Shown here: in pieces, positions 8,133-17,203 of the stretch | How positions within the stretch are numbered: position 1 is the first letter of the stretch | How the letters are laid out: every line of letters starts with the position of its first letter | NCBI GenBank assembly: GCA_903918045.1 | Contig: CAIXCY010000060.1 | Span: 1 to 64,000 of the forward strand | Length of the DNA: 64,000 nucleotides | Source of the DNA: an uncultured Bacteroidia bacterium | GTDB taxonomy: Bacteria > Bacteroidota > Bacteroidia > Bacteroidales > Prolixibacteraceae | Direction of reading: 5' to 3' | Translations under genes and position numbers: made by a program | The notes under the pieces: generated by a model | Databases searched by the model: none | Seen by the model: the letters and a program-made list of their open reading frames with translations, nothing else | Told to the model about the DNA's origin: nothing

Positions 8133-10976
8133 TTATTTAGTTAGCATCATAAGTTTATCAACTGATACTTCCGCTTCAGGGCGAAATTTAGAACCTGTCA
8201 GGTATTTTTTGAGACTGAATAGCAGCTGCTGCGCTTCGGGACGGTTCTCTAATTCTGAGGTAAGGTCAATTCCTGAAACCAGGATTTTCCCTTTCCCAAC
8301 TTTGGCTTCAAAAAGCAATGCCAAGGGACGATTCGTAAACCAGTCATCGATCAAACGCACAATGGGTCTTATTTCGGATGGGAAATTGCTCAGGTCAATC
8401 GCTCCCGAATGACTCATTGCGTCCCACCACTGCCAGTTGCTGTGGTATTGGGTTGGAAAATCGGCCAGGGCCGGATGAGCGGGGTTACACAAGATTCCTA
8501 ATGTTGTGGGGGGCTGACCATGGGTCCAGGCGGTGTTCCAAAAGATACTGGAGAATCCGATTTTAATATCACCACCCATCTCAATTGAAAGGGTTTCTTT
8601 CTTCAGATTGAGTAAAACCACCCCTCCATCTTCGAGAAATTTCGAGACTTTAGAATCAATTTGCTGAACTATCCGAATATTTTGCTCACCTGCAATTGCC
8701 TCCTTTTTGGCTGGGTAGACAAAGAAATCCCAGCTGTTGCTGAAGTTTTCTACCGTTACGTCAAGTTTCAGTTTTTCCGCTGATAAACAAGATGATAACG
8801 GGAAACTGATATTTCCAAGTTTGAATCCATTCCCCAAAGGAATAGAAACAGAGGGGAATTGTCCTTCCTGAATGATCTTACCTGTCTTGTCTGAAACTTT
8901 CCATTTAGGGATGCAGTTTGTGATTGGACTATCGCCGAAATGAGCCACTTCAACAGCCGCTTCAAAGGTTTCATTATTTGTAAAAGTGCATTTTTTCAAC
9001 CTTGCCAGCGGAACAGTGCTGTTACAGAATCGTTTGTATTCAGCCGGTGAAATATACCCTTTTTCGCCCCAGAACGCATTCAGTACTCCAACCAATGCAC
9101 TCCCCTGACCGGGGAAATCGTGCAGGTCGAGCAACTGAAATCCTCCAAAATCTTTTGTCCGCAACGCCGCCTCAATATCTGCTTTATAACATAAGGCCTG
9201 TAATTTCCCGGATGCAAGCAGAAAGCTATCTGCCAGTAGTTCCATCCCATGTGCTTTCAGGGTTTCGCGGAAAATCTCAAAATTTCGGGCGCGCATTACC
9301 CCATCGTATTTTGCAATCTCCTTAAAATCGGGATAAACACACCACTGGCCAATTTCATGACTGATAATGGGTTGATTGAACCTCGAGGTAAATGGCGACC
9401 AGTCGTAATCGGTTCGGGGGGGCTCACCATTAATGATACTTTTAAGACCTTGTCCCCAGCCCTGAATGCGTGGTACAGGTGAGCTCAGATAATCGTTTTC
9501 AGGAAGTGCAGGCCACCCACCCCCTGAAGTGTAAATCCTGCGGTTGTCTTTTTTCTTCCAGTAATTGACAAAATCGGTAAGAAATGGCACCTGATTTCGA
9601 CCTGCAGGTTCATTTCCGTAAACCATCATGCAAAATGAGGGGTGATTTCCATAATTTTCAACCATTCGCTCGCTCTCCTCATAAAGGTATTTGTCAAATG
9701 GCTTTCCATCACCAATTGTAGTGGACCCGTTGGCCCATGAGGAACATTCCACATGGAGGTAAAAGCCGGTCAGGTCTGCCGCTTCGAAGGCGGCTTCGGG
9801 AGGACACCACGAGTGGAACCGGATATGGTTTAGACCGTGGGCACGGCAGACATTAAAAATCCGCAGCCACTCCTTAAGATCGGTTGCCGGATAGCCTGTC
9901 TTCGGAAAGATTGCACATTCGAGTGTTCCACGCATAAAGGTGGGCTTGCCGTTGATAAGCAATTGCTTCCCGACAGCCTTGAATTCCCTCATCCCAAAAG
10001 TTGTGTGGTAGGTATCGGTGGTTTCAGGATTCTGCCTTGTAAGTGTCGCAGTAAGGGTGTATATTTCAGGATGAAATTCGCTCCAATATTTAACTTCCTG
10101 TTCCATTGGGTATTCCATAGTCAGGATATTCTCGCCTGTGGCAAGGATGAAATTGTGGGATTGACTCTCTGGTGTCCCTGCACCAAAAACGGCAAGTTTG
10201 AGTTTGACCTTGACAGGAAGACCAGATCGGTTGTTGACTTTCAGCTTAGCCTTGAACTTATTGCTCTTTATATCGGGATAAATCTGGACATTTGAAATAT
10301 TGACCAGTGGTTTTGCCTCAAGAAATAGCTTGCCAATAATTCCATTCCAGTTTGTCTGGGTATGGTCCGAGATGCTATGCGAATTCAAACCAGGATCAAT
10401 ATCTTTTACCCGATTATCTACACAAAGTGTCAACACATGTTTTCCGGGAGTTAAGATACCTGTCAGGTCATATCTGTGTGGTGTTCCAAGGGAATTTTGC
10501 ATTCCGATGAGGCTATCCTCAACCCAGAGACGGCTCTCCCAGTGACAGCGCTCAAGGAAAAGTTCAATGGATTGGCGACTCCACTCCTTTGGTATAATTA
10601 TCTCTTTTTGATACCATGCAGCACCTTTATAATAAGTGAGCGGTTGCAACCAAAATGGGATCTTGAGCTTCCCCGGTTCCCGGTATCTGGCATATTCAGG
10701 ATTTTTATAAAATGAACTATCCACAATCTGACCCGTCCAGGGTGTTGACAGCGTAATGGCATCCCCCTTGCCGTTTGATGTCATCGATCCGGGAAGTTTC
10801 AGGCTGTCCGTGAATGTTTTGTCTAACCTATTTTCCGGTATTCCCTTGTCTGAAGGATCGGTGGCAAATCGCCAGGTTCCCGCCAGATCGATTTTATTCT
10901 CATTCGTTTTTGTACATGCACTTAGGGTTAAAATCAGAACGAATCCCAAAAATCCAAAATAGTTTAATTTTTTCAT
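8133..10976 (-). CDS. GH2 family glycosidase lipoprotein (beta-galactosidase-like)
   Basis: 947 residues with a lipoprotein signal (LILTLSAC, Cys21). Domain order: sugar-binding jelly roll (about 30-220, DLAGTWRF start), immunoglobulin-like domain (about 225-335), TIM barrel (from about 345, LLINGKPTFMRGTLE) and C-terminal beta domains. The acid/base is Glu456 in YGNEP and the nucleophile is Glu541 in SHEIGQW. The barrel motif FHSWCPPEAAFEAADLTG is common in exo-acting GH2 enzymes of unsettled specificity, so beta-galactosidase, beta-glucuronidase and beta-mannosidase are all possible; the neighbouring GH27 and GH110 make a galactose-containing glycan the best guess. It starts 7 nt after the transporter stop codon, indicating one operon. 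Confidence 0.85.
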   Translation of the reverse strand: MKKLNYFGFLGFVLILTLSACTKTNENKIDLAGTWRFATDPSDKGIPENRLDKTFTDSLKLPGSMTSNGKGDAITLSTPWTGQIVDSSFYKNPEYARYREPGKLKIPFWLQPLTYYKGAAWYQKEIIIPKEWSRQSIELFLERCHWESRLWVEDSLIGMQNSLGTPHRYDLTGILTPGKHVLTLCVDNRVKDIDPGLNSHSISDHTQTNWNGIIGKLFLEAKPLVNISNVQIYPDIKSNKFKAKLKVNNRSGLPVKVKLKLAVFGAGTPESQSHNFILATGENILTMEYPMEQEVKYWSEFHPEIYTLTATLTRQNPETTDTYHTTFGMREFKAVGKQLLINGKPTFMRGTLECAIFPKTGYPATDLKEWLRIFNVCRAHGLNHIRFHSWCPPEAAFEAADLTGFYLHVECSSWANGSTTIGDGKPFDKYLYEESERMVENYGNHPSFCMMVYGNEPAGRNQVPFLTDFVNYWKKKDNRRIYTSGGGWPALPENDYLSSPVPRIQGWGQGLKSIINGEPPRTDYDWSPFTSRFNQPIISHEIGQWCVYPDFKEIAKYDGVMRARNFEIFRETLKAHGMELLADSFLLASGKLQALCYKADIEAALRTKDFGGFQLLDLHDFPGQGSALVGVLNAFWGEKGYISPAEYKRFCNSTVPLARLKKCTFTNNETFEAAVEVAHFGDSPITNCIPKWKVSDKTGKIIQEGQFPSVSIPLGNGFKLGNISFPLSSCLSAEKLKLDVTVENFSNSWDFFVYPAKKEAIAGEQNIRIVQQIDSKVSKFLEDGGVVLLNLKKETLSIEMGGDIKIGFSSIFWNTAWTHGQPPTTLGILCNPAHPALADFPTQYHSNWQWWDAMSHSGAIDLSNFPSEIRPIVRLIDDWFTNRPLALLFEAKVGKGKILVSGIDLTSELENRPEAQQLLFSLKKYLTGSKFRPEAEVSVDKLMMLTK

Positions 10977-10983
10977 CTGCTTA

Positions 10984-12375
10984 TTAATGAGTTAGTTTCT
11001 GCTCAATCTCCTCCAGACTTTTTCCTTTTGTTTCAGGCAAACTTTTCAGAATAAAAAGAAAACCTGAAAGGCAGATTAAACCATATAGCCAGAACGTTCC
11101 GCTGGCATGCAAAAGTTTATTTAAAAGGGGGAAAGTATAGGTGAGTATAAAACAGGCGATCCACAAGGCAGAGGTTGCTATGGCCATTGCAGTTCCGCGG
11201 ATGGTGTTCGGAAATATTTCGGAGAGTACTACCCAGGTGATGGGGGCAAGGGTAAGTCCGTATGTTGCTATAGCCGCCATCACGAGCACTAAAATAGCAA
11301 TCCCTTTGAGTTCGAAAAAATAACTGGTCCCTAAAACAAGATAGATAATTGCCAATCCTCCAGCCCCAAGAAGCATCAGTTTCCGGCGTCCCCAGCTGTC
11401 AACCATGCGCATTGCCAAAATCGTAAATATCAGATTTACAGTCCCGGTAATTACAATATTAAAAAGCATATCTCCGACTGAATAACCGGCCGAAGTGAAC
11501 ACCTCTTCGGCGTAATTAAAGATTACATTTATACCACACCACTGCTGAAAAACGGCCAGTACTACTCCCAGGATCAGAACAGGTCTCACCTTTTTCGACG
11601 ACAATACTTTCCAGTCGATCTTTGTGCCGGTTTGATGCAAGGTTGCTGAGATCTCTGTCTGCTCATGAATGGCATATTCCGTTCCGCCAATCCTTTCGAG
11701 AATGTGAGACGCTTCATGCCATCTCCCCCTCTTTCCCAAATAGCGGGGACTCTCCGGAATAAAAAATGAGAGCACAAAAAAGAGCAGTGCTGGGACCGTT
11801 CCTGCCCAGAACATCCAGCGCCATCCCGTTTGCCCGTTCCATGAATTCAGAATGGCGCTACTCGAATCTGCTTCAAAAACTTTATCTGCAATGAGATAAT
11901 TGATGATCTGGGCTCCGAGAATTCCAATCACGATAGTAAGCTGATTAATTGAAACAAGCCTTCCGCGCATGTGAGCCGGTGAGATTTCAGCAATATACAT
12001 AGGCGAAAGTGCAGAGGCAAGTCCGATCCCCAGACCACCGATCAGCCGGAACAGGATAAACAGCGTGAATTGATTTGCAGCACCAGTCCCAATTGCCGCA
12101 ATCGTAAATAGTGCCGCGGCACCGATCAAAGGTCGTTTCCTTCCGTAATGGTCAGTGAGATAGCCTGAGACCATCGCACCAACAAGACATCCGATAAGGG
12201 CGCTGCTCATGGCCCAACCTTGCAGGTAGGGCGAAGTTGAAATATCAAAAAAACGTTCATAAAATGGTTTGGCTCCGCCGATCACTACCCAGTCATATCC
12301 GAATAGTAGTCCCCCCATGGCAGACACCAGGGTAATTCCAAGGATGAACGGCTGATTGAATTTGGTTTTCTCCAC
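10984..12375 (-). CDS. Sugar porter family MFS transporter
   Basis: 463 residues with 12 predicted membrane spans. Sugar-porter signatures are present: GYDWVVIGGA in helix 1, DHYGRKRPL in loop 2-3, RLIGGLGIGLASALSPMYIAEISP, PESPRYLGKRGR, QQWCGINVIFNYAEEVF and the final PETKGKSLEEIE. Such proteins (XylE/GalP type) carry monosaccharides across the inner membrane by proton symport. It is the first gene of the minus-strand glycosidase run, so released galactose is the likely cargo (inference). A TATCTTTG -7 box lies about 20 bp before the start. The cluster has no SusC/SusD pair, so outer-membrane entry must come from elsewhere or by porin diffusion. Confidence 0.9.
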   Translation of the reverse strand: MEKTKFNQPFILGITLVSAMGGLLFGYDWVVIGGAKPFYERFFDISTSPYLQGWAMSSALIGCLVGAMVSGYLTDHYGRKRPLIGAAALFTIAAIGTGAANQFTLFILFRLIGGLGIGLASALSPMYIAEISPAHMRGRLVSINQLTIVIGILGAQIINYLIADKVFEADSSSAILNSWNGQTGWRWMFWAGTVPALLFFVLSFFIPESPRYLGKRGRWHEASHILERIGGTEYAIHEQTEISATLHQTGTKIDWKVLSSKKVRPVLILGVVLAVFQQWCGINVIFNYAEEVFTSAGYSVGDMLFNIVITGTVNLIFTILAMRMVDSWGRRKLMLLGAGGLAIIYLVLGTSYFFELKGIAILVLVMAAIATYGLTLAPITWVVLSEIFPNTIRGTAMAIATSALWIACFILTYTFPLLNKLLHASGTFWLYGLICLSGFLFILKSLPETKGKSLEEIEQKLTH

Positions 12376-12395
12376 AATGGTTTATTTAGTTAAAA

Positions 12396-12403
12396 CAAAG
12401 ATA
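12396..12403 (-). promoter_or_regulatory. Bacteroidota -7 box (TATCTTTG) of the galactoside cluster
   Basis: On the minus strand the sequence reads TATCTTTG, matching TAnnTTTG, about 20 bp before the transporter ATG. No good -33 TTG at the usual distance was seen, so this rests on one box only. Confidence 0.45.
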
Positions 12404-12508
12404 GTCTGAAGCTGCCTATCGTAACATGAACAATATTATGAAAATATGGAATATATTACTAATTTAAATTTAAGAAAATAAGATTGTACTTGAATATTAG
12501 TTTCTGTT

Positions 12509-12542
12509 AAGTGCTGAAATTATTAATTTCAATTTAACACTT
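12509..12542. promoter_or_regulatory. Nested inverted repeat, candidate MarR operator
   Basis: The inner arms are GAAATT (12516-12521) and AATTTC (12525-12530), separated by ATT. The outer arms are AAGTG (12509-12513) and CACTT (12538-12542). It sits between the divergent sugar-porter and marR genes, 30-60 bp upstream of the marR -7 box. Autoregulation by the adjacent MarR protein is inferred. Confidence 0.4.
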
Positions 12543-12570
12543 GAATCGAATCTTTGCTTCATAATAGTTA

Positions 12571-12578
12571 TACTTTTG
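12571..12578 (+). promoter_or_regulatory. Bacteroidota -7 box (TACTTTTG) of the marR-efflux operon
   Basis: TACTTTTG matches TAnnTTTG, 31 bp before the GTG start of marR. The nearest upstream TTTG (12553-12556) is only 14 bp away, shorter than usual, so the -33 element is uncertain. Confidence 0.5.
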
Positions 12579-12609
12579 TAACCATTATAAAAAATGAATA
12601 ATTCTTATC

Positions 12610-13068
12610 GTGAAACTAAATATTGATATTATAGCTGAAAACCTCCTGGCAATCCACCCGCTGTTGTACAAGAGTATTTCGAAGCCTCTGAAGAATAAAT
12701 CTTCAATAACTCCTGGTGGAATGTTCGTGATGGGAATTCTGAAAAGAAATGGAATGCTTTCAATGTCCGATATTGGTAATTACTTATCGATGCCTAAACC
12801 ACACGTTACGGTAATTATCGACAGGCTTATAGAAGAGGAATATGTATTGCGCCAAAATGATCCAAATGATCGGAGAGTAGTTAATATATTGCTTACAGAC
12901 AAAGGTATTTCGGAGTTTGAGGAGCTCAAGGAGGCGCTTAGCCTAAACCTGAAAAGTAAGTTGGTCTTGCTAAGTGAGGAGGAATTGGAGCAACTTTCAA
13001 AAGCATCGCAACAGATGAAGGAGATCCTGATTTCGATATTATCCAAGGAGAAGAATAAAGAATATTGA
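12610..13068 (+). CDS. MarR family transcriptional regulator (GTG start)
   Basis: 152 residues with a winged helix-turn-helix at about 35-105 (MSDIGNYLSMPKPHVTVIIDRLIEEEYVLRQNDPNDRRVVNILLT; the DxRR wing is clear) and flanking dimerisation helices. I chose GTG 12610 because a stop (TGA 12595-12597) lies just upstream in frame; the ATG at 12594 is in another frame and closes after 10 codons. It heads a plus-strand run with emrA-, emrB- and tolC-like genes (52 nt gap), the usual layout for a repressor that releases an efflux pump when it binds a toxic ligand. A nested inverted repeat upstream is the likely operator. Confidence 0.88.
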   Translation: MKLNIDIIAENLLAIHPLLYKSISKPLKNKSSITPGGMFVMGILKRNGMLSMSDIGNYLSMPKPHVTVIIDRLIEEEYVLRQNDPNDRRVVNILLTDKGISEFEELKEALSLNLKSKLVLLSEEELEQLSKASQQMKEILISILSKEKNKEY

Positions 13069-13120
13069 TCGCTAATTGTTTGAATAGAAAGTTTTTAAGA
13101 ATAGATAGAAAAAATATTTT

Positions 13121-14125
13121 ATGGAAAAGGTAAAGAAAGAGAAAAGCGGAAAAGTTTATATCCCCTTGTTGCTGATTATTTTATTAATTGTGGGTGGTGG
13201 TATTTATTGGTATATCGACTATTCAAAGTATATCAATACCGATGATGCCCACGTGGAAGCCGATAATGTATCCATAAGTTCGAAGATATTGGGCCGGATC
13301 AACCAGGTTTTTGCTGAGGAGGGTGATTCAGTAAGGCGGGGTCAGTTGATTGTAGTTCTTGACAGTACCGATTTGATCGCTCAGAAGAATCAGGCCATTG
13401 CAGCAAAGATGCAGGCTGAGGCTGCAGTAGCCCAGGCCCAGGCAAAATATCAGTATGATTTGAAGAATACGGCTGTACAGGAGATTGCCCTGAGCAAAGT
13501 CCAGGGAGATTTGGACCGGGCAAAGAGTCAGTTTAAGAGTGACGTAATCACCAGGGAGCAGTTTGACCATGCAAAGAAAGCACAGGAAACGGCTCAGGCA
13601 CAGTTGGAAGCGGATCATTCCCAGGCAAAAGTCTCGGGATCGATGATCAAAAGTATGGAAGCCTCGGTGGAGAGTGCTCAGGCACAGATCGAGGTGATTC
13701 AAACCCAAATAAACAATACCCGGCTTTATGCTCCAAGTAACGGGGTGGTTGGCAAACGCTGGTTACTTCCCGGTGACATTGCACAGGCAGGGCAATCAAT
13801 CTTTACGATTGTGAATGACCGGAAATTATGGGTTAGTATCTTCCTTGAAGAGACAAAACTGGAGAATCTGCATCTGGATCAACCCTGTTATTTTTCGCTG
13901 GATACCTACCCCGGGGTAACCTTTACGGGAAAGATTATTGAGATCGGATCCAATACAGCTTCGCAGTTTTCATTAATTCCAGCCAGTAATGCTTCAGGGA
14001 ATTTTACCAAAGTAACACAACGGGTTCAGATAAAAATATCTATTGATGGGGTAAAAGATGGTAAAAAACTCGCTGCTTTCCGAATTTTATCCGGGATGTC
14101 GGCTGTTGTAAAAATTGTGAGATAA
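13121..14125 (+). CDS. HlyD/EmrA family membrane fusion protein
   Basis: 334 residues. One N-terminal membrane helix (about 10-30, VYIPLLLIILLIVGGGIYWYI) is followed by the biotinyl-lipoyl-like half (YINTDDAHVEADNVSISSKILGRI), a long Ala/Gln-rich alpha-helical hairpin (about 85-200), and the second lipoyl half with beta-barrel (TRLYAPSNGVVGKRWLLPGDIAQAGQ). The TDDAHVEAD motif is typical of EmrA. The periplasmic adaptor should join the EmrB-like pump encoded next (2 nt gap) to the TolC-like channel. All three parts are in one operon, so the complex is self-contained. Confidence 0.92.
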   Translation: MEKVKKEKSGKVYIPLLLIILLIVGGGIYWYIDYSKYINTDDAHVEADNVSISSKILGRINQVFAEEGDSVRRGQLIVVLDSTDLIAQKNQAIAAKMQAEAAVAQAQAKYQYDLKNTAVQEIALSKVQGDLDRAKSQFKSDVITREQFDHAKKAQETAQAQLEADHSQAKVSGSMIKSMEASVESAQAQIEVIQTQINNTRLYAPSNGVVGKRWLLPGDIAQAGQSIFTIVNDRKLWVSIFLEETKLENLHLDQPCYFSLDTYPGVTFTGKIIEIGSNTASQFSLIPASNASGNFTKVTQRVQIKISIDGVKDGKKLAAFRILSGMSAVVKIVR

Positions 14126-14127
14126 GA

Positions 14128-15738
14128 ATGCGAACAATCACTTTATCACATAAGTTACGCCGAAAACTGCGCCACCGAAGTTCTGCATTTCATCCGCAGC
14201 ATGATAATTACAAATGGTTTTTATTGGCCAATATCATGCTTGGAACCTTCATGGCAGTGCTCGACAGTACGATTGTCAATGTCGGTCTCCCAAAAATCAT
14301 GGCTTCATTTGGGGTAGGTATCGATAAAATTGAGTGGGTAGTGACCGCTTACATGCTCTCCATGGCAGTTATGCTCCCCACTTCGGGGTGGTTAGCAGAT
14401 CGTTTTGGATACAAGAGACTCTATTTTATGGGTTTGTTGTTATTTACAATTGGTTCAATGCTGTGTGGCATGTCGTATGATGAAAATACCCTGATCCTCT
14501 CGCGCATCATTCAGGGATTAGGCGCCGGAACTATTCAACCCCTTGGGATGGCAATTATTACCCGGGAATTTCCCCCAAAAGAGCGTGGCATGGCGCTTGG
14601 TTTCTGGGCTATTTCGGCCGCAGCGTCGGTCTCTTTTGGACCTTTGATCGGCGGATATCTTGTCGATAACTTTAGCTGGCAGCTTATCTTCGATGTCAAT
14701 ATACCATTCGGGATTGCGGCCATGGTCTTTACGATTCTGATTCAAAGGGAGTATATCAATCGGCGGGCAGGGGCTTTCGATTTGGTCGGATTGCTTTCGG
14801 TCATTACCTTTCTCCCACTTATGCTGTATGCCCTTTCGGAGGGTTCCGCAGCGAGCAACTCTGCCGGTTGGGGGGCAACCTATGTCATGGTATGTTTTGG
14901 GATCTCAACCATCGCACTTGCTATTTTTATAACGCGCGAACTGACGATAGAGAACCCGCTGATCGAATTAAGGCTATTAGGTGATTATAACTTCGGAATG
15001 GGGAATCTGGTGATGCTTATTTTTAGTATCGGGATGTTCGGAAGCACCTTTCTCTTGCCACTCTATTTGCAGAATTCGATGGGTTATACAGCTGTTCAGG
15101 CCGGATCCGTCTTTCTCCCTGTGGGAATAATCCAGGGATTTATGTCACCAGTGGCCGGAAGAGTTTCCGACAAATACAGTCCGAAGATTCCAATGATCCT
15201 CGGGGTAATTGTATTGGGAGTCAGTTTTGCACTCAATTCGCAATTGTCTTACCTGACAGAACATAGCTTTGTTATGACCTCCCTTTATTTACGGGGCTTT
15301 GCTATGGGGATAATCTTTACCCCAATGAGTAACCTTTCGTTACTGACTATTCCGAGGGATAAGATGGCACAGGCATCGGGGATTTCCAATACCGTCCGGC
15401 AGTTAGGTGGGAGCATGGGGGTGGCCATTTTTGCAACAATGCTTACCACACGTGTGAATTTTCACTCCCAGATGTTTGGCGCTGCAATTCAATCGGGTTC
15501 TCAGGAGTTTAAAAATGTCGCGACTCATTTATCGCAGTTTGCGCAACAACATATGGGGAGTAACCTGGCGACCGCTGCTCAGCAGGGTAAATATATGATT
15601 CTCTCGCACATCAGTAAACAAGCCTATATTGCCGGTATCGATGATGATTTTCTGATGGCCGCAATCCTCACCTTCCTGGGGCTTATACCCGTAATAATCA
15701 TGCGAACAAAACACAGGAATTCACTTGTAAAAGCTTAA
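14128..15738 (+). CDS. EmrB/QacA (DHA2) family multidrug MFS transporter
   Basis: 536 residues with 14 predicted membrane helices. DHA2 motifs seen: LDSTIVNVGLPKI in helix 1, GWLADRFGYKRLY in loop 2-3, RIIQGLGAGTIQPLGMAII, and motif C in the SFGPLIGGYLVDNFSW segment. The protein uses the proton gradient to expel hydrophobic toxins or drugs. It follows the adaptor gene by 2 nt and precedes the outer-membrane channel by 4 nt, implying translational coupling. The basic cytoplasmic N-terminus (RRKLRHR) is about 30 residues long before the first helix. The substrate is unknown. Confidence 0.92.
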   Translation: MRTITLSHKLRRKLRHRSSAFHPQHDNYKWFLLANIMLGTFMAVLDSTIVNVGLPKIMASFGVGIDKIEWVVTAYMLSMAVMLPTSGWLADRFGYKRLYFMGLLLFTIGSMLCGMSYDENTLILSRIIQGLGAGTIQPLGMAIITREFPPKERGMALGFWAISAAASVSFGPLIGGYLVDNFSWQLIFDVNIPFGIAAMVFTILIQREYINRRAGAFDLVGLLSVITFLPLMLYALSEGSAASNSAGWGATYVMVCFGISTIALAIFITRELTIENPLIELRLLGDYNFGMGNLVMLIFSIGMFGSTFLLPLYLQNSMGYTAVQAGSVFLPVGIIQGFMSPVAGRVSDKYSPKIPMILGVIVLGVSFALNSQLSYLTEHSFVMTSLYLRGFAMGIIFTPMSNLSLLTIPRDKMAQASGISNTVRQLGGSMGVAIFATMLTTRVNFHSQMFGAAIQSGSQEFKNVATHLSQFAQQHMGSNLATAAQQGKYMILSHISKQAYIAGIDDDFLMAAILTFLGLIPVIIMRTKHRNSLVKA

Positions 15739-15742
15739 TGAT

Positions 15743-17065
15743 ATGATCTTTAAAACAACAAAATACTTTTTGGCACTGTTCCCTCTGGCCGTCTTATTTT
15801 CAGCCGGACAGCTTAAAAGCCAGCCGCTACTATCCGATTCTTTAACCTTGGGTACTATTATCTCTGAGGTTGTTCAAAACCATCCCCTTGTGAAAAGGGG
15901 AATCGAGGAGCTCACCACTTCAGATGCCAAAATTGGCATTGCCAATGCCTCGAAGCAGCCCGAAGTCGATTTCACCTCTTCTTATTCAAGAATAGGGCCA
16001 ATCTCGGAGATCACGATCCCGGGAATGGGAAGCTTTGCGTTTATGCCTAAAGACAATTATTCTGCCGGAGTGAATGTGAATCAGACCATTTCTGATTTTG
16101 GTAAAACAGAAAAAAACATTTCACTGGAGAAGCAAGGGAAAGAGGTAAACCGTCAGTCGCTCGAGCAGGTCAAGCAACGGCTTTCGCAGGCTGCAATCAA
16201 TAACTATTACGCACTTGTTTACCTTCAGGAAGCAATTAAAATCAAGGAAGAACAGCTAAATACCCTAAATGAACATCTTGTTTTTGTTCAAAAGAAACAG
16301 GCCACAGGTTCGGCCACGCAATATGAGATTTTAACCACTCAGGTACGCATCTCAGCAATTGAGAACCAGAAGACAGACCTGGAGACTTCGCATGAAGTAC
16401 AGGTCAGTCATCTGAATTCATTGCTTGGCAAACCCGAGCACACAAAATTGCAGGTAAAAATTGATTTGGATCTAAAGCTCCCGGAAATCCGAAACGATTC
16501 CCTCATTTCCAGTGCAATGCAAAACCGTGATGAGATGAAGCTTGTACGTCAGAGGGGCAAGCTTGCAATGTTGCATTACAATCTTACCCTATCGCAGAAT
16601 AATCCTGTCCTAAATGCCTTTGCATCAGGAGGTGTCCGAAATGGATATATTCCATATATGTACGACCCAAGGGCTAATTTTGTAGCCGGCATCGGATTAA
16701 GAGTTCCGATTTTCGATGGGAAGCAAAATAAATTCAGGTTGGTCGAGGCCAAAACTGCCATCGAGGCGAACGATCAGGAAACCGAAATCTCACGCAGAAA
16801 TATTATCGATGAGGTTATTGAAAGCGAATCCGGTTTAAGAGCTTGTCAGAAAAAGGTCGACCAGTCTGCCTTGCAATTGCGACAGGCTTCTCAGGCTTAT
16901 GATTTGGCCAAGGCTCGTTTCGATGCCGGCGTAATCACTAACCTTGAACTCCTCGATGGCTCAACAGCTGTTTCAGAGAGTCGGCTTATGTTGCTAAAAT
17001 CAAGGATTGATTATACTGTCAATGTCTTTAAACTTAAATCATCCATTGGCGAAAGGCTTTATTAA
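15743..17065 (+). CDS. TolC family outer membrane efflux protein
   Basis: 440 residues. The signal peptide is about 1-26. Two OEP repeats are seen as paired long helices with the strands around QTISDFGKTEKN and GLRVPIFDGKQNKFRL. The length fits TolC-type channels. It is the last gene of the marR-emrA-emrB-tolC operon and should form the outer-membrane duct for the pump. No clear terminator follows; the next 138 bp hold the branching-enzyme promoter. Confidence 0.92.
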   Translation: MIFKTTKYFLALFPLAVLFSAGQLKSQPLLSDSLTLGTIISEVVQNHPLVKRGIEELTTSDAKIGIANASKQPEVDFTSSYSRIGPISEITIPGMGSFAFMPKDNYSAGVNVNQTISDFGKTEKNISLEKQGKEVNRQSLEQVKQRLSQAAINNYYALVYLQEAIKIKEEQLNTLNEHLVFVQKKQATGSATQYEILTTQVRISAIENQKTDLETSHEVQVSHLNSLLGKPEHTKLQVKIDLDLKLPEIRNDSLISSAMQNRDEMKLVRQRGKLAMLHYNLTLSQNNPVLNAFASGGVRNGYIPYMYDPRANFVAGIGLRVPIFDGKQNKFRLVEAKTAIEANDQETEISRRNIIDEVIESESGLRACQKKVDQSALQLRQASQAYDLAKARFDAGVITNLELLDGSTAVSESRLMLLKSRIDYTVNVFKLKSSIGERLY

Positions 17066-17142
17066 AAGAATGGGAGTTTTTAAGGGAGCTCCTGTGCAAA
17101 ATTCCTGATCGCAATTGCAAGATCACAAATCTCCTGCGCAAA

Positions 17143-17174
17143 TTGAAGGAAATCCATATACTTTACTAAATTTG
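17143..17174 (+). promoter_or_regulatory. Bacteroidota promoter of the branching enzyme gene
   Basis: TTG (17143-17145), a 21-bp spacer, then TAAATTTG (17167-17174), matching TAnnTTTG. The start codon is 29 bp downstream. Confidence 0.6.
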
Positions 17175-17203
17175 TGAAGCTCTACTACTAAAAAACTTAG
17201 GTT

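Noticed and set aside
9837-10295. 152-codon plus-strand open frame
   Set aside because: Fully antisense within the GH2 gene, which has intact catalytic motifs on the other strand.
12594-12626. ATG upstream of marR as its start
   Set aside because: It is in a different frame and reaches a stop after 10 codons.
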